Of a DNA stretch of 64,000 nt, positions 58,301-64,000 are shown piece after piece; positions within the stretch are counted from its first letter, which is position 1, and each line of letters starts with the position of its first letter. Source of the DNA: Castor canadensis (lineage: Eukaryota; Chordata; Mammalia; Rodentia; Castoridae); NCBI RefSeq assembly GCF_047511655.1, contig NC_133386.1, forward strand, positions 170,707,146-170,771,145, read 5' to 3'. The notes under the pieces were generated by a model. It ran no database searches, had not been told where the DNA came from, and worked only from the letters and a program-made list of their open reading frames with translations. The position numbers and the translations under genes are program-made.

Positions 58301-61195
58301 ATGTATCTTCCTACGTCAGAGTAAGTGTCTATGAAGAGAGATTTCCAACACTGATTCTTCCGTGTTTTCTCTTCCCTAAATAAGATTTTTAAAATGAGAT
58401 TAAAATTGTTCTGAAATGACATTAGCATATATTTTTGACACTTACCAATATATTTTATTAGGAGCTTGTGGTTCCTTGCCTTCTTTTTCAAAGTGATATA
58501 TGCATCAAAAACTTTAACAAGAGTTAGGACTGGCATGGTGGGATTTTGATTCACTTATTTTTCTTTCTACTTAATTCTTTTCTAAGTTTTCTAAAAATTT
58601 TTTTTGTTTTGGTGGGTCTGGGGTTTGAACTTAGGGCTTCACGCATGCAAAGCAGGCACTTTATCACTTAAGCAACACATACAGTCCATTTTGCTCTGGT
58701 TATTTTTGGAGATGGGGGTCTCACAAACTAATTGCCCCAGCTTGTCCTGAACTTCTGAGATCCTGTCAATCTCAGTTTCCCAAGTTGCTAGAATTATAAG
58801 AGTGAGCCACTGGCACCTGGCTAAATTTTCTAATCCTTACTAAAATGCAACGTGAGTAGTATGTGGGTACAAATTTCAACTTACTCCTAAAAATAGGCCA
58901 GTTACAAAATTTTGAAAGGTATATGCAGTTGTCTAATGACATACTGATATTAAGAGAATACTTAAGAGTCTAATGATATAATGATATTAATCTAGCACAC
59001 CTACATTGGATAAGCCAGAAAATCATAAAGCATCAAAACAATTATATGATTTGACATTTCTATTTGGTAAAATTCCACATACATTTATTGAGTGTCCATT
59101 CAGCTTTGTGAGTAGGCAGTTCATAAAATGTATAGTACAATCAGAGAGAAAGAATAAAGCGTAAATTTCAGAGTCAGAAATGGTAGAGGATAAAGCAACC
59201 AAAGAGTCATGAGGTAACATATGAAGGAGATTGGACTTTTCTCCTGTAGGAAATGGAGAGCCACTGAAGACCTTTTATGGGAAAGTTAAAAGAGCAGAAT
59301 CATGGTTGTGGTTTGGAAAGGCAGGTTTAAGGAGAGTAAACTAGAAGCATTGGAGAAGAGTTTGAAAGGCTTTGTAGTAGTCCTGGTGAGTGGTGAACTG
59401 AACTAAGGTAAGGGTAGCTAGGTGAAATAAATAGATGAAATGAATAGATTTCAGAAATATACTAAATATACCCAAGCACAAATCAGGAAGGCTTGGTAAT
59501 TAAATGATGTAGGGAGAGAAAGAGTGAACTTGGGTGACTCCTAATTCTGGTGTCAATGCCTGCATGATTCGTATTGCTATGAAGACTAGGAATGCAAAAG
59601 AATAGGTTTAGGCATGGAGAGAAGAACAGGGTGCTTCTGTTGTTTGTCTTTGTTTTTCCTTTTTTGAGACAGAGTCTCAGGTGACCTTTAAGTTTTCTAT
59701 GATGCTCAGGTTGACCTTCAACTTGAGGTCATCCTGACTCTGCCTCCCAAATGCTAGGACTATACATGAATGCCATGGTTATAATCATGCTGGGCAGAAG
59801 GTGGGAATGGGGGGAATGAGGAGAAGGGAACATCTTTGTATTACTCTAATATATAGATATATTACCCAAGCTAAATAGCACCAAAGAACTGGGCTGGTAG
59901 TATGACTCAGTGGCAGAGCACCTGCCTAATAACTCCCCAGCACCACAAAAATTAAAATGAAAAAGGTACCAATGACCTTGTAGTTAAAAAAAACTAGTCT
60001 CCAGTTCTAACCCCAAACTTTCAAATTATATTTAAGATATTTATGGAAGTTATCTCTATAATTCTAAATGTTTATACCTCTCAAACTTTATCAATTTTAT
60101 ATGTATCTGCTGAGACCCCAAGTAAAAGACAAGAACATAGCAATACTTAAAATTCTCCCTTCTCCATTCCCTCTTCACCCATTGTTTGATAGCTCTGTTG
60201 TTAACTTTTACTTTTGTAGAACTAAACCTTGCAGCTTTAAGAATATACGTAAACTTCCATTTCTCACATGAACATCTTCAGTCATAACCTGATTCCTCTC
60301 AATCTAAGACATTAGTATTCTTGCCTTTCCTTCTACCTTTCCCAACTCCCACTATCATCTACACTTTTAGTCTGACAAATTTGTTACCATTTACTGAATT
60401 CAGTTACCCAGATAGCCAAGGGAAAGGTCCAGCAGACAATTTGCCACCAAGCCTGGAGATGTGGCAGGAAGGGGCTTGGGTCTGGGCACTAGGAGCACTC
60501 AGATGGTTGCTATGAACTGCAATAAGGTATGCAGAGTTCATACAGGGAGAAGGGCAGTGGGCTAAAGACAAAAGGGTAGAGAACACCAACATTTATTGGC
60601 AGACACAAGAAGAACCACCAAAGCAAATAAAGAGACAAGGGTTAGAGAAGAGAATCAGGACAGACTAGTGTTCTAGTAGCCAAAGGTTAAATTTCAAGCA
60701 TACATATTCCTCATTAGAGGCTAGAAAGCAGTGAGGGAGGGAGAGTCAGATGGAGATTGAATGACAGACACCAAAATATAGTTAAATAAGAAGGAAAAGA
60801 TCTAGTGTTCTACCACACAGACAGCTATCGTTTACAACAATTTATTGTATGCTTTATAATATATATTTTATAAAGAACTAAAAGATAGGCATTAGAAGGT
60901 TCCCAGTATAAAGAAATATTTAAGGAGAGAGAACTGTTACTTAGCTTGATCTGATCACTATTCATTATACGTATGTATTGCAGTATCATACTGTACCTCA
61001 TCAACGTGTACAAATTATTATGTACCAATTAAAAACAAAGTTAAAATTTTACTCTAAAAAAGCCAACTCCCCCCACAAAAGAAAACGTAGTCCCCAAGTA
61101 CTTACTCAGATATCAGCCAGTATTTTTTGCAATGTCTTCTCCATAGTGGATCATGACTTGATAGCTGGCTAAGTCTTCGACTGACATAGCAACAA
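29118..61195 (-). CDS. FBXO3: F-box only protein 3 gene, coding exons 2-11 (exon 1 outside window)
   Basis: FBXO3 is the substrate-recognition subunit of an SCF (SKP1-CUL1-F-box) ubiquitin ligase. Ten coding exons are seen on the minus strand, all with GT..AG borders and compatible phases: 90, 164, 115, 205, 46, 85, 123, 116, 191 and 180 nt. With a human-like first exon (about 104 nt) they would give about 472 residues, against 471 in human as I recall it. In order they encode the end of the F-box ([15 protein letters not shown]), a SUKH domain (about residues 118-225), an ApaG domain (about 278-408), and a Glu/Asp-rich tail ending R-R-R-R-C-S-R-L-F. No frameshift or in-frame stop is seen. 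The F-box start (exon 1) and promoter must lie beyond 64,000, so intron 1 exceeds 2.8 kb. Introns carry many insertions, including a nearly 5-kb antisense L1. The order CD59 then FBXO3, same strand, matches human. Confidence 0.97.
29795..30250. mobile_element. Old LTR- or DNA-transposon-like repeat
   Basis: The 'gtggcttaaaacaacggtcattta' opening is a phrase shared by several old mammalian repeats. Family not assigned. Confidence 0.35.
30408..30529 (-). mobile_element. B1-like SINE
   Basis: Antisense; 'tggagcccaggctggccttg' and 'ttgcctcctgagtagg'. Confidence 0.85.
31278..31373 (-). mobile_element. ID-like SINE
   Basis: Antisense; a T run, then 'cagtactggggtttgaactc'. Confidence 0.9.
32120..33165 (+). 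mobile_element. Old L1 ORF2 fragment
   Basis: Endonuclease-like and early RT-like text with many stops, for example 'gggccataaaacatttaaaa' and 'gaaaactccagtcccagata' (33,110). Confidence 0.7.
33773..33968 (-). mobile_element. Composite SINE
   Basis: Antisense; a shortened ID-like half joined to the B1-like half ending 'gagccactggtgcctggc'. Confidence 0.9.
34299..34307 (-). promoter_or_regulatory. FBXO3: Read-through stop of FBXO3 exon 10 (alternative C-terminus)
   Basis: If the donor is not used, the frame continues gta agt taa, adding V-S and stopping. That would give about 415 residues without the acidic tail, the size of the shorter human isoform as I recall it. No matching polyadenylation signal was identified. 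Confidence 0.45.
34308..34498 (-). CDS. FBXO3: FBXO3 coding exon 10 (end of ApaG domain)
   Basis: 191 nt, ends in phase 0. It contains [22 protein letters not shown] and F-R-V-S-I-A-R-L. Reading through its donor gives two more codons (V, S) and a TAA at 34,301-34,299, a possible alternative end of the protein. Confidence 0.97.
34593..34616 (+). repeat. A24 homopolymer
   Basis: 24 A in a row, about 95 bases from FBXO3 exon 10, with no SINE body attached. Confidence 0.95.
34763..34997 (-). mobile_element. Composite SINE
   Basis: Antisense; 'gactggggtttgaactcagg' and 'agctaggattacaggcatga'. Confidence 0.9.
35365..35474 (+). mobile_element. ID-like SINE
   Basis: 'gtggtagagcacctgcctag' with 'ctgaattctg' on both sides. 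Confidence 0.9.
35703..35800 (+). mobile_element. ID-like SINE
   Basis: 'gctgggggtgtagctcaagt' and 'gccagtactgacaaaaaaa'. Confidence 0.92.
35879..35910 (+). repeat. (CA)16 microsatellite
   Basis: Uninterrupted. Confidence 0.96.
35937..35972 (-). mobile_element. ID-like SINE scrap
   Basis: Only the reversed 5' end ('cacttgagccattccaccag') is left. Confidence 0.7.
36119..36234 (-). CDS. FBXO3: FBXO3 coding exon 9 (ApaG domain)
   Basis: 116 nt, from phase 2 to phase 1. It reads [20 protein letters not shown], then R-I-T-N-A-K-G-D, then V-Q-G-P-G-V-V. The R-x-W-x-I-T-x-x-x-G signature and the V-x-G-x-G-V-V-G loop identify the ApaG domain. Confidence 0.97.
37075..37185 (+). mobile_element. ID-like SINE with 16-bp target duplication
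   Basis: 'aaaatattcattttta' is identical at 37,059-37,074 and 37,186-37,201. Confidence 0.95.
37552..37648 (+). mobile_element. ID-like SINE with target duplication
   Basis: 'caaaatgcattt' lies at 37,540-37,551 and 37,649-37,660. Confidence 0.93.
37711..37975 (+). mobile_element. MaLR LTR next to FBXO3 exon 8
   Basis: Starts 'tgttatggtttggatgtaaa', includes 'gagccaaaataaatccctcc' and ends 'gtcacagtgacaagagaccc'. It ends about 13 bases from the exon donor at 37,987. Confidence 0.75.
37988..38110 (-). CDS. FBXO3: FBXO3 coding exon 8 (start of ApaG domain)
   Basis: 123 nt, phase 2 at both ends. It contains [20 protein letters not shown] and [11 protein letters not shown]. The D-I-x-V-x-V-x-T and Y-x-F-x-Y-R-I strands are typical of ApaG folds. 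Confidence 0.96.
38111..38982 (-). other. FBXO3 intron 7
   Basis: 0.87 kb of AT-rich unique sequence with a short tatg/taag tract at 38,466-38,485. Nothing else is seen. Confidence 0.8.
38983..39067 (-). CDS. FBXO3: FBXO3 coding exon 7
   Basis: 85 nt, from phase 1 to phase 2. It reads [20 protein letters not shown] then P-I-I-R-D-Q-I-F. The second N of V-N-N is K in the human sequence as I remember it. Confidence 0.95.
40616..40631 (+). repeat. L1 target-site duplication, left copy
   Basis: TAAAGTGTGCCCATGT, identical to the 16 bases after the L1 tail. Confidence 0.95.
40632..41198 (+). pseudogene. L1 ORF1 (RNA-binding protein), 5'-truncated
   Basis: About 188 codons remain. They cover the end of the RRM-like part and the C-terminal domain ([26 protein letters not shown]), ending in TAA. 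The N-terminal coiled coil and the 5' UTR promoter are missing. The open frame seems to extend left of 40,632 only because the host flank happens to be open. Confidence 0.92.
41249..45068 (+). pseudogene. L1 ORF2 (endonuclease-reverse transcriptase), two lesions
   Basis: It starts at ATG 41,249 ([17 protein letters not shown]). The apurinic endonuclease domain shows Q-E-T-H, G-D-F-N-T and S-D-H-N. An in-frame TGA at 41,369-41,371 lies just before the Q-E-T-H motif. The reverse transcriptase part has [19 protein letters not shown] and [11 protein letters not shown]. One extra T in the run at 43,346-43,349 shifts the frame immediately before the catalytic F-A-D-D codons. The rest is open to TAG at 45,066-45,068, with the cysteine-rich segment (C-W-R-G-C-G, H-C-W-W-E-C) near 44,636-44,692. 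Normal length is about 1,270 codons, as here. The copy is not functional as it stands. Confidence 0.95.
45447..45505 (+). repeat. G-rich tract in L1 3' UTR
   Basis: Runs of 3 to 7 G separated by 1-3 bases, enough for several G-quadruplex arrangements. This is a known trait of L1 3' UTRs. Confidence 0.85.
45571..45586 (+). repeat. L1 target-site duplication, right copy
   Basis: TAAAGTGTGCCCATGT directly after the A-rich tail, identical to the left copy. Confidence 0.95.
45710..45916 (-). mobile_element. Composite SINE
   Basis: Antisense; both halves with T runs, ending 'gagacactggcgccggcc'. Confidence 0.9.
46255..46349 (-). mobile_element. ID-like SINE beside FBXO3 exon 6
   Basis: Antisense; ends about 55 bases from the exon 6 donor. 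Confidence 0.92.
46404..46449 (-). CDS. FBXO3: FBXO3 coding exon 6 (46-nt small exon)
   Basis: It encodes [15 protein letters not shown] plus one base. The acceptor is ccatctag and the donor gtaaga. It is too short to appear as an open frame by itself, and was placed by phase and by match to the expected protein between exons 5 and 7. Confidence 0.95.
47135..47339 (-). CDS. FBXO3: FBXO3 coding exon 5 (SUKH domain)
   Basis: 205 nt, ends in phase 0. It reads [15 protein letters not shown] and ends N-E-V-F-Y-Q-C-P. The donor is gtaagt and the acceptor tcctcag. It covers about residues 158-226. Confidence 0.96.
47594..47800 (+). mobile_element. Composite SINE
   Basis: 'ggccaggcgccagtggctca' start; the ID-like half has the shortened 'ggctcaaggtgaaagccctg' form. 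Confidence 0.92.
48369..48483 (-). CDS. FBXO3: FBXO3 coding exon 4 (start of SUKH domain)
   Basis: 115 nt. It encodes [20 protein letters not shown] followed by N-D-Y-R and H-N-G-Q. The L-P-x-D-Y-R pattern is the hallmark of Smi1/Knr4 (SUKH) domains. The 5' part is CpG-rich (tcgcgagcgc). Confidence 0.96.
48838..49032 (-). mobile_element. Composite SINE
   Basis: Antisense; 'ctaccacttgagccactcca' and 'agctaggattacaggtgtga'. Confidence 0.9.
49293..49346 (+). repeat. (CA)n tract with CG core
   Basis: 'cacacacgcacgcgcgcaca' then (CA)n: alternating purine-pyrimidine throughout, able to adopt Z-form DNA. Confidence 0.95.
49350..49446 (+). mobile_element. B1-like SINE
   Basis: 'gcaaggcatgatggtgcaca' and 'caggaggctgaggcag'. 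Confidence 0.85.
49881..49937 (+). mobile_element. B1-like SINE fragment
   Basis: 'tctggacatggtggtgcatg', then lost. Confidence 0.5.
50311..50386 (+). mobile_element. ID-like SINE
   Basis: 'ggggctgggggtatacccca' and 'gggttcaatccccaggac', splitting old L1 text. Confidence 0.9.
50387..50471 (+). repeat. (GAAG)/(GGA) purine tract
   Basis: 85 bases almost without pyrimidine at the SINE tail. Confidence 0.9.
50712..50795 (+). mobile_element. ID-like SINE
   Basis: 'gcagctcagtggtagagcag' and 'aggccctgggtctgacaccc'. Confidence 0.88.
51143..51225 (+). mobile_element. ID-like SINE, diverged
   Basis: 'ggcttggggatatagctcca' and 'cctggtttcaatctaccgca'. Confidence 0.82.
51490..52340. other. Segment inserted within the old L1, unassigned
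   Basis: Non-L1 sequence with 'gtgtatgagttttcttctgc' at the left and an A-rich stretch (52,315-52,332) at the right. It looks like an old antisense LTR, but I cannot name the family. Confidence 0.35.
52655..52772 (+). mobile_element. B1-like SINE
   Basis: 'gcatgcatggtggcctaggc' and an A-rich (aaat)n tail. Confidence 0.8.
53790..53905 (+). mobile_element. B1-like SINE
   Basis: 'cagagtacggtggtgcctaa' and 'aggccagcctgggctacata'. Confidence 0.88.
55325..55512 (+). mobile_element. MIR
   Basis: 'ctttgacaagttatttcacc' to 'ctggcacttaataaatatta' follows the MIR sequence. Confidence 0.8.
56587..56766 (+). repeat. Tandem duplication, 94-bp period
   Basis: 86 bases at 56,587-56,672 recur at 56,681-56,766 with one difference (g/a in 'attgtgaac' against 'attgtaaac'), separated by tttcaccc. 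Confidence 0.96.
57413..57497 (+). mobile_element. ID-like SINE
   Basis: 'cttgcctagcatgtgtgagg' and 'tttggtctccagcaccac'. Confidence 0.88.
57640..58110 (+). mobile_element. L1 ORF2 fragment beside FBXO3 exon 3
   Basis: 'aacctgtgggatgcagcaaa' and 'ttctaagagggaagtttata' are the L1 endonuclease-RT linker. It ends about 100 bases from the exon. Confidence 0.8.
58212..58375 (-). CDS. FBXO3: FBXO3 coding exon 3
   Basis: 164 nt, from phase 2 to phase 1. It contains [13 protein letters not shown] and [13 protein letters not shown], linking the F-box to the SUKH domain (about residues 65-120). The acceptor is ttatttag and the donor gtaccg, which is weaker than its neighbours. Confidence 0.96.
58597..58823 (-). 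mobile_element. Composite SINE
   Basis: Antisense; 'gtctggggtttgaacttagg' and 'gagtgagccactggcacctg'. Confidence 0.9.
59657..59793 (-). mobile_element. B1-like SINE
   Basis: Antisense; 'ttttttgagacagagtctca' and 'gcctcccaaatgctaggac'. Confidence 0.82.
59889..59962 (+). mobile_element. ID-like SINE, internally shortened
   Basis: 'gggctggtagtatgactcag' and 'ccccagcaccacaaaaatt', with the middle missing. Confidence 0.82.
61106..61195 (-). CDS. FBXO3: FBXO3 coding exon 2 (second half of F-box)
   Basis: 90 nt, phase 2 at both ends. It reads [20 protein letters not shown] then H-C-K-K-Y-W-L-I-S, matching the F-box helix end (L-W-R). The donor is gtaagt. It covers about residues 35-65. Confidence 0.96.
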
Positions 61196-64000
61196 CTGGC
61201 AATAACCAGATTCATAGTTAGCATGAAAGAAAATAAAAAACAAGTTAAAAATAAAGATTATGATAGTTATTGTTAAATCATTCAGTTTCCTTTACTTTGC
61301 TTATTTTCCATTCACTGCCACTACAAGGCAATAGTTTCTAAAATCTGTTTAATGCATCAGCTAGTATAACTAACTTATAAGTAGTCAAATCTTAACTATT
61401 TCAGTACACAAAAAATCCTGGAACCTCTATAATGTTAATTATCATAAGCATTAGAATGTACAAACGTTATGTACATACATACACTAACCTCAAAGAGCTT
61501 CCCTACTTTTATCAGAATAGTAAACATCTCTACATAAAGGAAAAAATATTACTCAGGTGCAAACAATGGTTTTAGGGTTTTTCTTGAGATCTGTAGGACA
61601 TGTTACTAAATGCACAGGCCCTTTGTTTTGTTTTCATTTTTCATAAATGAAAAAAATGCTGCAGCATATAAACCAATTATTGGAGAGTCCACTTAAACAG
61701 GGTGTCTGCCTCATAATAGTTCTGATTCAATATTCGTGGCTATACAAAATATCAATTGCCCCAAAACATGAAATGTTAAATGCAAATGATTTTCTTACTA
61801 TATTGAGATTTCAAACACAATAGCACTAAATCCTATAAATGCTACCCTACATAATTAATGTTCAAAAAAGAATGAACCTAAGATGAGGAAAATGGATTTC
61901 TAACCTTTCAAAAGAGAAATAACGACTCACAAAAAGTAGGTACTCAAAGATTTCACTTGAGCAATAGCTAATCAATTAATAGACTCTGAAATCACAAGGG
62001 GTTTGTCAAAGTTATGAGTAGAATATGTTAAATACCGATCTATGATAAACAAATTAGGCTTTGGTATTCAGATTTCACAGAAACACCATCCTCATCCTTT
62101 TCTGCTAAACTCTGGAGATACTCAAACTAACTTTTGTAAACAAAGGAACCCCTCCAGTTTTACTAATTCAGGCTCCATTTCTCCTTTTCTTGATTCTACT
62201 GACTCCACTGTCCCAGCAGTTAAACAAGGTGAAAGAATCTGGAGTGCGCACCAAACATGATTTTGATGCACATCAAGGTTGAAAACTACTATTCTGGAGG
62301 CTGATTTTTATTGGCTTCAGTGACAGCTGAACCTCGGGCACTGGTATGTTTAAGAAGTGCCACAGGCTATGCTGATACACAGTGAAAGTGGAGAAGACTC
62401 TGGAATCACCCTGGAATGGAAAGGACACCATGCAATCTCAGTTTCAAGCTATGCAACTGATACTACACCAAGAGCCCAATGGATTAATCTAATCCAACCC
62501 AACACAGTTGAGTAAATATGTACCAGCACCCATCAGGGCTTGGCAATGAGCTAGACACTTGGCAAAGCTGGACTCTGTGGTACAGGAAAGAAGCTGCAGT
62601 ATACTGGACATGACTATAGATAAAATTCAGTGGTATTCAACTCGATTTCCACAGAAATTTGTGGAGGAGTCATGTCACTTCAGTTTAACATTCCTGATCA
62701 CTGCCTAAAGCATTTAAAATAAAATCTGTTCTCACCTTGGCTTACAAGGTCCTACATGATCTCACCTGCCTCACCTCAAGCCACTCAGCTTCTGAGTCAC
62801 TTTCTACATCCAGCAACACCACCTTTTAGCTCTTCAGCAGCCTCTGAACACATTCCTCCCTCTGCCCAGGCTACACTACGTGGCTCTTCATCTATGGTAG
62901 CCCCATCACTATGAATTGGGGGTCTAGGCCATTCCTTAGCAGAGCAATCTATTTCCTTCATAGCACTTAGCACCTTTTGTAATTATGCACTTGTCTTTCT
63001 ATCTTTCCCACTAGTTCTTTCCCACTAGTCTGTAAGCTCCATGAGAGGAACTTCATCTGTCTTAGTATTATATTCCTAACATTTATCAGGCTGGTACATA
63101 AAAGGGACTTAAGGAAAAAAATCTGTTGAATAAATGATGAATACAAAAATAAACAAGACAGTCCTTACGTTCTAGAAGTATACAACCTATCCAGCTTCAC
63201 CCATACATTCTGCAGAGAAAGGAAGAAGGTAGACAGTGGGGTCTTAAAGGAATTCTACCTTGCCACGTTAAGAAGAGGGAGCAAGGTATTCCAGGAAAGG
63301 TCAAGCGCTTAAGCCGCACAACAAAAAAATGCAAGTGCATGGTATGTTGGCAGAGGCGGATTTGGCTAGAGTGGACTGTGCAAATAAGATAGTGGAGGAG
63401 AAATGAGGCCTGAAAAGCCTTAGATAATAAGCCAGATGATAAGGGCCTTAACTGCTGCAGTTTAGGTTACAGTCTGTAAACAAGGGGTATCATAGGTTTT
63501 TAAGGAGAATGACAGCCAGATCTGTCTTGGGAAGATCACTCTGGCAGCAATCAAAGTGTGTGTTTGGGGGTGAGGGGAGGATCTAGATAAGTAAGAGATC
63601 ATAGAAACAGAATATTTCAGATGAAAACAGCTTAAGCTGAAACAGAGAAATACTTCTCTGCTTTAGTACAGCCTGAGTAGGTAGAACTATTTTCTAGAAA
63701 ACTTAAGTGTTAGGTAGAAGCAAGAAACTTTAAGTATTCCTCTGTTGTCATCACATAGGCCAATCAACAGCTTATCTGTAACTCCAAGAAATCTGTATTT
63801 CTAAATACAGATGTGTCCTAATAACACAGGACACAATCATCAAATGGCTAGAATCCAATAGCCAATCCAAAAAAACCAAAACGAATCTCGCCAGCCTGTC
63901 CCTAGAGGGTGATTTTGCCCCCTCTGCAAACATACATGGTGGCACAAGAAACACAGGGCCATGCTGTCAAGGATGTAAACAATCCTGCCACTGGGGGGGT
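61196..64000 (-). other. FBXO3 intron 1 (partial)
   Basis: Runs off the window. It contains an L2 3' end at 62.69-63.15 kb and an old repeat-like stretch near 63.42-63.56 kb. No GC-rich first exon is present. Confidence 0.75.
62690..63145 (+). mobile_element. L2 LINE 3' end
   Basis: 'ttacaaggtcctacatgatc', 'tctgtaagctccatgagag' and the end 'tgttgaataaatgatga' are the conserved L2 3' region in plus orientation. Confidence 0.85.

Larger units (their letters stand above)
58376..61105 (-). other. FBXO3 intron 2
   Basis: 2.7 kb with one antisense composite SINE, one antisense B1-like SINE, one ID-like SINE and an old interspersed-repeat-like stretch near 59.22-59.40 kb. The rest is unnamed. Confidence 0.8.

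Noticed and set aside
1..64000. CRISPR arrays, bacterial operons, phage or other prokaryotic systems
   Set aside because: The sequence is mammalian, with spliced exons and vertebrate transposons. No regularly spaced direct repeats of that kind exist here.

Overview
This is a stretch of a mammalian nuclear genome. Coding sequence is in short exons with GT..AG introns, and the rest is dense in L1, MIR, L2, MaLR, Tigger/MER2 and SINE sequence. The commonest SINEs are tRNA-derived ID-like units (box-like text 'ggctcaagtggtagagc...cctgagttcaaacccc'), often fused to a B1/7SL-like unit. That composite (B1-dID type) points to a non-murid rodent. From memory the wording best fits a beaver (Castor), but the species is an inference.

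Two recognisable genes lie head-to-tail on the minus strand, in the order known from human 11p13. CD59 occupies the left: the exon for the N-terminal half of the mature protein at 6158-6259, the signal-peptide exon at 8258-8342, and a CpG island at about 11.9-12.6 kb that is its likely promoter. Its last coding exon is not seen and should lie left of the window. FBXO3 occupies 29,118-61,195. Ten consecutive coding exons (2 to 11) are intact and in phase, with only the first exon missing beyond the right end. Together they encode the end of the F-box, a SUKH (Smi1/Knr4-like) domain, an ApaG domain and the Glu/Asp-rich tail.

Between the genes (12.65-29.1 kb) there is no host gene that I can support. 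That stretch holds a decayed class I endogenous retrovirus (about 20.68-25.5 kb: 5' LTR, primer-binding-site-like sequence, broken gag and pol, no env or 3' LTR seen), MaLR-type LTRs, a Tigger-type transposase remnant and SINEs.

The FBXO3 introns carry a fairly young 4.9-kb L1 in antisense orientation in intron 6, with a 16-bp target-site duplication, one premature stop and one frameshift. They also carry old L1 fragments, many SINEs, several (CA)n tracts and a 94-bp-period tandem duplication in intron 3. The right edge (FBXO3 intron 1) holds an L2 3' end.

I found no evidence of a new biological system. The points most worth a second look are the perfect 19-bp inverted repeat at 2.9 kb, the A/G-rich repeat block beside it, the L1 lesions, the read-through end of FBXO3 exon 10, and the tandem duplication.
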